8,683 bases of DNA from Chitinispirillaceae bacterium (lineage in GTDB: Bacteria; Fibrobacterota; Chitinivibrionia; Chitinivibrionales; Chitinispirillaceae). The translations under genes were made by a program, and so were the position numbers. Under the pieces are notes generated by a model. The model made no database searches, had not been told where the DNA came from, and was given only the letters and a program-made list of their open reading frames with translations. Where the stretch lies: contig JAFGOU010000515.1 of NCBI GenBank assembly GCA_016926315.1, positions 1 to 8,683 of the forward strand, in the 5' to 3' direction. Positions 1-5,720 of this stretch are shown here, piece after piece. How positions within the stretch are numbered: the stretch's first letter is position 1; every line of letters begins with the position of its first letter.

Positions 1-98
1 ACGTCTCCCTCCACGATGGCGTAAGGCCCGATCGAAACGCCTTCCCCCAGTTCGGCGCCGGGATCAACGATCGCGGTTGGATGAATGTCTACGGTCAT
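1..98 (-). CDS. lpxA: LpxA, UDP-N-acetylglucosamine O-acyltransferase (N-terminal 32 codons only; gene continues off the left edge)
   Basis: Cytoplasmic acyl-ACP-dependent transferase that puts a 3-hydroxyacyl chain on the 3-OH of UDP-GlcNAc, the first step of lipid A synthesis. The visible start reads [20 protein letters not shown] and continues with [12 protein letters not shown], the typical N-terminus of Lpx[10 protein letters not shown] followed by hexapeptide turns of the left-handed beta helix. The ATG at 98 lies 18 nt past the lpxC/fabZ stop, with a modest purine-rich stretch (AGGCGGG) six bases upstream of the ATG. The gene following lpxC/fabZ is lpxA in related gene orders, which supports the call over LpxD or another hexapeptide acyltransferase. 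The catalytic histidine and the acyl-chain ruler region lie outside the window, so chain length and activity cannot be judged. Confidence 0.9.
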   Translation of the reverse strand, partial: MTVDIHPTAIVDPGAELGEGVSIGPYAIVEGD

Positions 99-116
99 GC
101 CGTACCCGCCTGTCCC

Positions 117-1505
117 TCAGTCCCTGGTTTTTTTCGAGGTGAGCATGGCCATGAGTTCTGCCTCGCACACCAGTTTGTTGTCAACGTAACATTCACCCTT
201 GAACCTGATGGTATCGCGCCGGTTCTGCTTCATTTCCACCTCGATGCGCAGGCAGTCGCCCGGCCGTACGATGCCGCGGAACCGGACCTGGTCGATACCC
301 AGGAACAGGATGGTCTGCTCATTGGTGCGCGCGTCGTCGTGCAGCTTTCTTGCGTACAGCTCCATGATGCCGCCGGCCTGGGCCATCGCCTCAATCTGCA
401 GAACGCCGGGCATGACCGGATTACCGGGAAAATGTCCCTGGAAAAACGGCTCGTTGAATGACACGTTTTTAATCGCGGTGAGACTTTTTCCCGGATCGAC
501 GTTCACGACCTTGTCTATGAGAAGGAATGGATACCGGTGCGGCAGGAGCTCCATGATCTCCTTCCAGCTCACGCGGGAGCCGTCCGATTTCTTCTTCTGC
601 TCATTGACATATGCCCTGACCATCTTGGCGAGCTCGATGTTGGCCGCATGGCCGGTACGCGCCGCCTGGATATGGCCGAGCAGCGGTCTGCCGAGGAGAT
701 ACAGGTCGCCGACCAGATCGACCACCTTGTGCCGGCAGAGTTCGTTCGGAAAGCGCAGCGGCACGTTATTGAGGAACCCGTTCGCTCCCCGCGCGATCGG
801 CCTGGTTTCGTTGAACAGCGTGCGGATATATTCGATATGGTCCTCGGTAAGCTCCACATCCTGCACCACCATGGCGCTGTCGAGGGACCCGCCCTTGATA
901 AGCCCCTGCTCGCGGAGTTTTTCGATTTCGGAGAGAAAACAGAACGTACGCGCCGGGGCGAACTCTCTGGCGTAATCGTCGATGCGGAACAGCGTGGTAT
1001 GCTGGGCGCCCAGCGCCGGATGCTTGTAATCGATCATCACCGTGACACAGAACGATTGCGACGGCAGAACCCCCAGGGCGATATCGCCCCTGGTATACAC
1101 GATCGGTTCGTCGATTGTAATATATTCCCGTTGCACGTTCTGCTCCTCGATGCCGGCCCGCTGTATCAACGCCACATACGGCATGGCGCTGCCGTCCATG
1201 AGCGGGAGCTCCGGCGCATTGACCTCGACGAGGCAGTTGTCGATCTGCAGGCCGGCCAGGGCGGACATGCAGTGCTCCGTGGAATGGACCGATACGCCGT
1301 TTTTACCCACGGCCGTGCCCCGGGACAGGTCGACGACATTGTCGATATCAGCCGCTATCTCGGGAGCGTTTTCAACATCGGTACGGACAAACCGGATACC
1401 GTGGTTTTCCGGCGCAGGTTTGAGAGTCACCTCCGCCGAAGCGCCGGTATGGAGACCGACGCCGGTAAGCGTGACGCTCTTTCTGATGGTGTGCTGCATG
1501 CTCAT
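117..1505 (-). CDS. lpxC/fabZ: Bifunctional LpxC-FabZ: UDP-3-O-acyl-GlcNAc deacetylase fused to 3-hydroxyacyl-ACP dehydratase
   Basis: 462 residues. The N-terminal half (about 4-295) is LpxC, the zinc deacetylase that commits UDP-3-O-acyl-GlcNAc to lipid A. TGVGLHTG is at 14-21, and the expected metal and catalytic residues are present: E77-H78 (STEH), H259-K260, D263, D267 (RHKVVDLVGDL) and H286 (TGH). The C-terminal part (about 312-455) is FabZ, which dehydrates 3-hydroxyacyl-ACP in fatty acid elongation: LLPHRYPFL at 320-328, FFQGHFPG at 354-361 with H358, and E372 in QIEAMAQA, spaced 14 residues from H358 as in stand-alone FabZ. The linker is short and charged (NEQKKKSDGS). The ATG at 1505 is chosen as the first in-frame start; a second ATG lies two codons in. 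The nearest purine-rich site is AGGAAGAAAGGA, about 12 nt upstream, rather far. Such fusions are known in Bacteroidota and related groups, so this is a family trait and not an assembly error. Confidence 0.97.
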   Translation of the reverse strand: MSMQHTIRKSVTLTGVGLHTGASAEVTLKPAPENHGIRFVRTDVENAPEIAADIDNVVDLSRGTAVGKNGVSVHSTEHCMSALAGLQIDNCLVEVNAPELPLMDGSAMPYVALIQRAGIEEQNVQREYITIDEPIVYTRGDIALGVLPSQSFCVTVMIDYKHPALGAQHTTLFRIDDYAREFAPARTFCFLSEIEKLREQGLIKGGSLDSAMVVQDVELTEDHIEYIRTLFNETRPIARGANGFLNNVPLRFPNELCRHKVVDLVGDLYLLGRPLLGHIQAARTGHAANIELAKMVRAYVNEQKKKSDGSRVSWKEIMELLPHRYPFLLIDKVVNVDPGKSLTAIKNVSFNEPFFQGHFPGNPVMPGVLQIEAMAQAGGIMELYARKLHDDARTNEQTILFLGIDQVRFRGIVRPGDCLRIEVEMKQNRRDTIRFKGECYVDNKLVCEAELMAMLTSKKTRD

Positions 1506-1558
1506 ATATGACGAAAATCCTTTCTTCCTCGTTCAGTAGCGGCTGATCCTTCAGACAC
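1502..1558 (-). CDS. Possible 18-residue leader ORF coupled to lpxC/fabZ (speculative)
   Basis: The 69-nt gap between lpxD and lpxC/fabZ contains a GTG-initiated reading frame whose peptide would be MSEGSAATERGRKDFRHI. A strong Shine-Dalgarno-like GGAGG (1566-1570) sits seven bases before the GTG. The frame ends in a TGA that overlaps the lpxC/fabZ ATG as ATGA, the classic arrangement for termination-reinitiation coupling. No other start uses this ribosome-binding site at a sensible distance, and lpxC/fabZ itself has only a distant one. The peptide resembles no family I know. Chance is a real alternative for so short a frame. If real, it more likely serves translation of the downstream gene than makes a functional peptide. 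Confidence 0.25.
   Translation of the reverse strand: MSEGSAATERGRKDFRHI
1518..1529 (-). promoter_or_regulatory. Candidate ribosome-binding site of lpxC/fabZ
   Basis: The purine run AGGAAGAAAGGA is the only Shine-Dalgarno-like sequence close to the lpxC/fabZ ATG at 1505. It lies 12 bases from the start, longer than the usual 5-9, so initiation could be weak or depend on ribosomes arriving from the short ORF that overlaps the start. Confidence 0.4.
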
Positions 1559-1565
1559 GGCGTCA

Positions 1566-1570
1566 CCTCC
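1566..1570 (-). promoter_or_regulatory. Strong Shine-Dalgarno-like site with no annotated gene at the right distance
   Basis: GGAGG (in context TGGAGGTGA) lies just after the lpxD stop, seven bases before the GTG at 1558 but about 60 bases before the lpxC/fabZ ATG. It either serves the small leader ORF or is a chance match. Confidence 0.4.
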
Positions 1571-1574
1571 AGGA

Positions 1575-2627
1575 TCATGATGTCATACGGGGAGCCTGCG
1601 CGGAAATTCCCCGCTTGAGCGCTTCCATCTCGTTTCTGAGCTGCTTCAACTCCCTGAGCACTTCGGGAAGCTGCGCCTGCGACGCCTCGATCCTGCGCAT
1701 GGTCATGAGGTCGCGCGCCGGGTAGCCCGTGACCTTCGCACCGGCCTTCACGTCTTTGGATACACCCGCCTTTGCACCGATGAACGCGTCATCGCCGATT
1801 TCTATGTGCCCTACAAACCCTGCCTGGCCGCCGATAAGCACGCGTCTGCCGATACGGGTGCTTCCCGAAATCCCGGTCTGCGCCGCGATGGCGGCGTTTT
1901 CTCCTATCTCCACATTATGCGCAACGTGGATCAGATTATCAAGCTTGACGCCCTTCCCGATCACCGTCGAATCGAAATTGCCCCGGTCAATGGCAGTGCC
2001 GGCGCCGATATCGGCGTCATCTTCGATGACCACGATGCCGAAACAGGGGATCCTGATGAACCGGTTGTCCTCCCGCGCGTTGCCGAATCCCTCGCTTCCG
2101 ACCACCGCTCCGGACTGGATGATGACCCGGTTGCCGATGCGACAGCCATAACGGATAATTGCGCCGGAATCGATGCGGCAGCCTTCCCCTATCGAAACGT
2201 TCGGTTCGATCACGCAGCGGGCGCCGATTCTGCACCCCCCCCCGACCACGGCCCCGGCACCGATCACGGTAAGGGGACCCACCGACGAACCGGCGCCGAC
2301 GGTTGCGCTCTTCTCCACCACGACGGACGGGTGAATCCCCCCGCCCCACCGGGGCAGGACGTCTTCAAACGCCTGCGCCGCCTTTGCGTAGCCGACGTAC
2401 GGGTCATCGACCTCCAGGCACACCTTTCCCTCCAGGGCATCGCCGGTGCGTACGATGACGGCGCCACACCTGCTGGCTTCGACCGCTGGGCGGTATTTCT
2501 TATGCGAAAGAAACGTGACCTCGGTTTCTCCGGCATGCTGCGGAGAAACGATCCCGCTGATGTCGGCGTCTCTTGCGCCTGCGGGAAACACGGCGCCGAT
2601 GCTATGCGCCAGCGCGGAGAGTTTCAC
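1575..2627 (-). CDS. lpxD: LpxD, UDP-3-O-(3-hydroxyacyl)glucosamine N-acyltransferase
   Basis: 350 residues, against 341 in E. coli. The enzyme transfers a 3-hydroxyacyl chain from ACP to the 2-amino group of UDP-3-O-acyl-glucosamine, the step after LpxC. The N-terminal uridine-binding domain (about 1-97) includes VTFLSHKKY at 37-45. A left-handed beta helix of hexapeptide repeats follows (about 99-300), with GSEGFG at 177-182, DRGNFDSTVIG at 214-224, catalytic-type H237 in VAHNVEIGE and the second histidine H274 in FVGHIEIG. The H237-H274 spacing of 37 equals that of E. coli H239-H276. The end (about 311-340) is a helical, Leu/Glu-rich tail typical of LpxD. The start is GTG, one base after the ompH stop and well placed behind AAGGAG. 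A nine-G run encodes Gly129-131. Everything expected of a working LpxD is present. Confidence 0.97.
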   Translation of the reverse strand: MKLSALAHSIGAVFPAGARDADISGIVSPQHAGETEVTFLSHKKYRPAVEASRCGAVIVRTGDALEGKVCLEVDDPYVGYAKAAQAFEDVLPRWGGGIHPSVVVEKSATVGAGSSVGPLTVIGAGAVVGGGCRIGARCVIEPNVSIGEGCRIDSGAIIRYGCRIGNRVIIQSGAVVGSEGFGNAREDNRFIRIPCFGIVVIEDDADIGAGTAIDRGNFDSTVIGKGVKLDNLIHVAHNVEIGENAAIAAQTGISGSTRIGRRVLIGGQAGFVGHIEIGDDAFIGAKAGVSKDVKAGAKVTGYPARDLMTMRRIEASQAQLPEVLRELKQLRNEMEALKRGISAQAPRMTS

Positions 2628-2628
2628 C

Positions 2629-3147
2629 TTATTTCTCCTTGTTGAGGAGCATCAGGACACGCTCGCTCAGGTCGTATTTCGGCATCGCATACACGATGGA
2701 CCCGGCCCGGGCGTCGAAGATGAAATCGTAATTCTCCTCTTTGGCGATTTTTTCGAGGATCTTGTTTATCTTGTCAATGATCGGCTTGGTCAGCTCCTCG
2801 TTCTTGGTGAGCGCCTCACCCTTCTGACCGAATTTTTCCTGCAGGAATTTTTCGTACAACGCCATCTTCTGCCGCAGCGAATCCTCAATCTCCCGTTTGC
2901 GCTCATTGGAAAGCAGCAGGCTCTGCTTGTCGAGCTGGTCCTTCATGTCCTTGATGTCTTTCTGCTTTTTCGAGGCCTCCTGTTCCCATTTCGCGACCTC
3001 TTTGTTGAATTTTTCCTGCGCCTCCTTGGTCCCCTCATATTTGGCGAATATCTGCTCGGAGTTGATATAGCCGATCTTCATTTCAGCCGACACCCCCGCC
3101 GCCGCCACGCACAACGCCACAACCGAGATAATGATACTGTTTCGCAT
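2629..3147 (-). CDS. OmpH/Skp-family periplasmic chaperone
   Basis: 172 residues, matching the 160-180 usual for the family. Skp trimers hold unfolded outer-membrane proteins on their way to the BAM complex. A Sec signal peptide spans 1-21 (MRNS, hydrophobic IIISVVALCVAAAG, cleavage after VSA). The family opening KIGYINSEQIF (24-34) follows. A long charged helical region (about 40-125, rich in Lys/Glu/Gln, e.g. KKQKDIKDMKDQLDK) would form the coiled-coil tentacles. The C-terminal beta/helix portion has ENYDFIFDARAGSIVYA (138-154) and ends YDLSERVLMLLNKEK. The start is set at the ATG at 3147 because AAAGGAGG lies directly upstream and the signal peptide begins correctly there; an in-frame GTG 13 codons earlier has no such site. 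Its position between bamA and lpxD matches the skp position in many diderms. I leave the symbol blank because Skp function proper is inferred. Confidence 0.93.
   Translation of the reverse strand: MRNSIIISVVALCVAAAGVSAEMKIGYINSEQIFAKYEGTKEAQEKFNKEVAKWEQEASKKQKDIKDMKDQLDKQSLLLSNERKREIEDSLRQKMALYEKFLQEKFGQKGEALTKNEELTKPIIDKINKILEKIAKEENYDFIFDARAGSIVYAMPKYDLSERVLMLLNKEK
2635..2640 (-). promoter_or_regulatory. Ribosome-binding site of lpxD, inside the end of ompH
   Basis: AAGGAG lies in the last coding codons of the OmpH/Skp gene (Lys-Glu-Lys-stop), seven bases before the lpxD GTG. This decides the GTG start and implies that lpxD translation is coupled to that of its upstream neighbour. Confidence 0.75.
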
Positions 3148-3262
3148 ACGCCTCCTTTGGTTATTCAAGTTCAGGTTTCGCTGCACAACACCAGCGGGTG
3201 ACAGGCCTGACCTGGTGGCCGGTCCCGCGTTTCACCTTTATGATTTCGAGTTTCGTCTTTTA
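3148..3262 (-). other. 115-nt bamA-ompH intergenic region with an inverted repeat
   Basis: This is the only sizeable gap in the run. It starts with a TAA directly after the bamA TGA, in frame (tandem stops), and ends with the ompH ribosome-binding site. CACCAG (3189-3194) and CTGGTG (3212-3217) can pair around a 17-nt loop that itself holds the palindrome CAGGCCTG. There is no U-run after it, so it does not look like an intrinsic terminator, and no good sigma-70 promoter is apparent. It may be a processing or attenuation element, or simply spacer. Confidence 0.35.
3151..3158 (-). promoter_or_regulatory. Strong ribosome-binding site of the ompH/skp-like gene
   Basis: AAAGGAGG, a near-ideal anti-16S match, ends three bases before the ATG at 3147 and fixes that start over the upstream in-frame GTG at 3186. 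It is the strongest site of any full-length gene here, in keeping with a chaperone needed in quantity. Confidence 0.75.
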
Positions 3263-5695
3263 TCACTGCATCGCCATATTGCCCATGAGAAAGTGGACTT
3301 CCCATTTTTTTCTGCCGGGATCGAACAGATTTCCCGAAGGATCGGTAAGCGGGAAACCGAAATCAAAGCCCATCATGCCCATCATGGGGATATTGAGCCG
3401 CAGACCAAACCCCGCGCCCTTTTTAAGGTTGCCGAGATCCACCCGGTTGAGTCCTGACCAGACCTCTCCCGCATCGGCAAAGGCGAGGAGATAGAGCTGC
3501 TGCGGAAGCAGCGGATACCGGAGCTCAAGCGAAGAGGCAAAAATAGCGAGCCCCTGATCGGGCGAGCCACCGAATCCGCCGATACTGTACTCCCGGTAAC
3601 CGCGAAGGTTGGCGTCGCCCATGACCCCTCCGGTTTTAAACAGATCGAAACGGGATATGATGATGGAGTCACCCAGAAACGGGGCGATCAGTCCTACCGT
3701 TGACTTTGACCCTAGTGAGAGCTTCAGCGGCAGCGGGAAGTAATGGCTGTAGTCTACCATCCCCTTGAGATACCTGAAATCTCCACCCAGGCCGGCTATC
3801 TGCGGGGTAATCGAGAGCAGGTTACCGCTCGATGGAAACTGCGGCATGTCGAGATCATACCGGCTGATGGTCAGGGAAAATTTACTCATAAAACCCTTGC
3901 CCGGAATGACAACATTCCCTGCACTTCCCAGCTTATAGGTTGTCTGGTCAAAGCTGAAATGGTACCTGCCGCTGACTGAGAACCGGTTGTCCGGCCACGC
4001 CAGTTTTGACCGTCCGGCACCGACCTCAAAACCATAGCTCTTCCATATCGCGGTATCGCCGTAATAGTAATACGGCTGGCTCCTGTTGTAAAACACCCTC
4101 CCCGAAAGCGACGTCGGCGAGTTGAAAGCCCACGGTTCGGTAAATCCAAGGTCGATGGCCTGCCGGCGGGTCCCGGCCTGAAGATCGATCTTCAGCTCCT
4201 GGCCCGCACCCCTGAAATTCGGGATCGAGAGCGCACAGGTACCCATAAAACCATCGAGCTGGCTGTAGGCCGCTCCCACCTGGAACTGGCCGATATTGTC
4301 CTTTTCAGTGACTTCGAACACCATGTCGATGGTGCCGTCGCTGTTCGGGGTGAGATCCGGCTTGACATCGCTGAAATAGTTGAGCGAGAAAACCCTCTGG
4401 CGGCTTGAGGCCATGAGCGACTGGCGGTAGCGCTGGCCGGGAAGCAGGTCGATCTCGCGGCGGATGACCTTTTCGCGCGTTTTGGTGTTGCCCGTGATGT
4501 CGATTTTGCGCACGACCGCTGCCTTCCCTTCGTAAATGCCGAACGTCACATCGATGGTGTCGCCGCGGAAGCGCTTCTGCTCGTCAAGAGCGACCCAGAG
4601 ATACCCCTCTTCGCGGTAGGCGTTTTCGACGAAATACTTCGACATGTCGTAGCGGCTTTTCTGAAAGGGCTTCCCCTCCTTGAGCAGGATTTTGGAGGCA
4701 AGCGAATCGGCCGGGATGACGGTGTTGCCGGTAAAGTCGAATTTGCCGGCGTAAAACTTCCTGCCCTCCTCGACGGTGATCTCGATGGCGAGCTCTTTTT
4801 TCGATTCGAGATACCAGACGCTGTCTTTGACAATTGCCGCATCGAGAAACCCGAGTTCGTTGTAAAACATGATGAGTGTGTCGAGATGCTCGCGGAAAAG
4901 GTTCTCTTCGTAATCGCCGGAGCGCCACCAGCGGTCCTCCTTGGTCTTTAATTTCGATTTTAGTTTCTTCTCCTTGACCTCATGGTTCCCCTTGAACGTC
5001 ACGTTTTTAACCTGGACCCGCGGGCCTTCGCGGACCGAAAACTTGAGGATGACATTGCCCGGAACCTTGGAGTCGATCCGTTCGGTGGTGATTTCGGCGA
5101 GCAGGTACCCCTTTTTCTCATACTGTTTTTTGATGTGCTGCTCGGCGAGAAACACCTGGTTGTCGGTGACCATCTGCCGCACCTTGACCGGAAATTTTTC
5201 TTCGAGGTCCTTCTGCTTTATCTTTTTAAGTCCCGCGTACTCGATCGATTCGCAGAACGGATACTCTTCGACCCGGATGACAAGCGATGCGGACGAGTCG
5301 TCTTCACGGGCAACCAGGACGTCGATGGACCTGAACAGGTTCAGGCCGGCAAGTTTTCTGATCGACTCTTTGACGTCCGTCATGGTGAACGGTTCGCGTT
5401 TACGAAGAAAAATGTTGTTGTACACGATACTTTTCGAATTCAGCACGCAGCCGGTGATGGCCAGCGAATCAAGTATTTTTGACCGCAGGACCGCGGCGGT
5501 TTCGTCACCGTCTGCACCATCCGGTGCGGCAAGCGAGTCGAGCGCTTCAGGATTGGTCAGGACGTCGAGCGCCCCGGCGGCCCGGCCTGCCGTATCCGGT
5601 GCGACGGCGGAAGCGGCGCTGTCGACGGCTGCCTCGGAGAATGAGCACAACAGGACCGACATCAGCACTAACGATTTACTCCAATGATGTATCAT
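3263..5695 (-). CDS. bamA: BamA, outer-membrane protein assembly factor (Omp85)
   Basis: 810 residues, the usual size. BamA is the essential outer-membrane insertase that folds beta-barrel proteins. A Sec signal peptide spans about 1-22 (SLVLMSVLLCSFSEA). An Ala/Asp/Ser-rich, probably disordered segment (about 23-70) precedes five POTRA domains at about 76-145, 148-225, 227-311, 315-390 and 393-466, each with beta-strand cores such as VKNVTFKGN, GKFDFTGNTVI and VRKIDITGNTKT. The barrel runs from about 468 to 810. Loop 6 carries the diagnostic LRGY (697-700, R698), and its likely partners E724 (SSLELRYP) and D741 (FADAGEVW) are present. The last strand, KWEVHFLMGNMAMQ, ends in Gln, not the usual aromatic. 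The ATG at 5695 is 25 nt after the tamB stop and has only a weak ribosome-binding site, so coupling to tamB is plausible. Neighbouring tamB suggests it may also serve as TamB's barrel partner. Confidence 0.97.
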   Translation of the reverse strand: MIHHWSKSLVLMSVLLCSFSEAAVDSAASAVAPDTAGRAAGALDVLTNPEALDSLAAPDGADGDETAAVLRSKILDSLAITGCVLNSKSIVYNNIFLRKREPFTMTDVKESIRKLAGLNLFRSIDVLVAREDDSSASLVIRVEEYPFCESIEYAGLKKIKQKDLEEKFPVKVRQMVTDNQVFLAEQHIKKQYEKKGYLLAEITTERIDSKVPGNVILKFSVREGPRVQVKNVTFKGNHEVKEKKLKSKLKTKEDRWWRSGDYEENLFREHLDTLIMFYNELGFLDAAIVKDSVWYLESKKELAIEITVEEGRKFYAGKFDFTGNTVIPADSLASKILLKEGKPFQKSRYDMSKYFVENAYREEGYLWVALDEQKRFRGDTIDVTFGIYEGKAAVVRKIDITGNTKTREKVIRREIDLLPGQRYRQSLMASSRQRVFSLNYFSDVKPDLTPNSDGTIDMVFEVTEKDNIGQFQVGAAYSQLDGFMGTCALSIPNFRGAGQELKIDLQAGTRRQAIDLGFTEPWAFNSPTSLSGRVFYNRSQPYYYYGDTAIWKSYGFEVGAGRSKLAWPDNRFSVSGRYHFSFDQTTYKLGSAGNVVIPGKGFMSKFSLTISRYDLDMPQFPSSGNLLSITPQIAGLGGDFRYLKGMVDYSHYFPLPLKLSLGSKSTVGLIAPFLGDSIIISRFDLFKTGGVMGDANLRGYREYSIGGFGGSPDQGLAIFASSLELRYPLLPQQLYLLAFADAGEVWSGLNRVDLGNLKKGAGFGLRLNIPMMGMMGFDFGFPLTDPSGNLFDPGRKKWEVHFLMGNMAMQ

Positions 5696-5720
5696 TCGCC
5701 GCAGCTTTCAAATGAGCAGG

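Noticed and set aside
537..1511. A 324-codon open frame on the plus strand
   Set aside because: It lies wholly antisense to lpxC/fabZ, whose motifs are unmistakable; the translation has no recognisable domain and looks like a GC-bias shadow.
1372..1578. A 68-codon minus-strand frame starting with an ATGA overlap at the lpxD stop
   Set aside because: It runs more than 120 bases into lpxC/fabZ in another frame and turns into Arg-rich shadow sequence; the usable RBS fits the GTG at 1558 better.
2343..2355. A GCCCC/GGGGC hairpin
   Set aside because: A five-pair stem inside lpxD codons for Leu-Pro-Arg-Trp-Gly with no U-run; expected by chance in GC-rich coding sequence.
1806..2645. A 279-codon open frame on the plus strand
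   Set aside because: It is antisense to lpxD, with a composition rich in Asp/Gly/Ala/His from reversed hexapeptide codons; no family features.
3148..3186. An upstream GTG start for the OmpH/Skp gene
   Set aside because: It would add 13 residues (NLNLNNQRRR) before the signal peptide and lacks an RBS, whereas AAAGGAGG precedes the ATG at 3147.
3159..3195. A possible promoter (TTGTGC with AATAAC) before ompH
   Set aside because: Only three of six bases match at -35 and the -10 is poor; it would also place the start almost on top of the RBS.
3161..3235. A 24-codon GTG frame in the bamA-ompH gap
   Set aside because: The purines abut the GTG directly and leave no proper spacing; it has no coupling overlap and no recognisable peptide.
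3369..3386. Tandem CCCATCATG repeat
   Set aside because: It encodes the PMMGMMG turn in a late BamA barrel strand; two 9-base units are too few to call a repeat element.
4941..5687. A 248-codon open frame on the plus strand
   Set aside because: It is antisense to the bamA POTRA region, Ser/Phe-rich from reversed Glu/Lys codons, with no start context.
5624..5695. Lipoprotein signal for BamA from the Cys in VLLC
   Set aside because: The residue before Cys is Leu, not Gly/Ala/Ser, and a normal signal-peptidase I site (SEA) follows.
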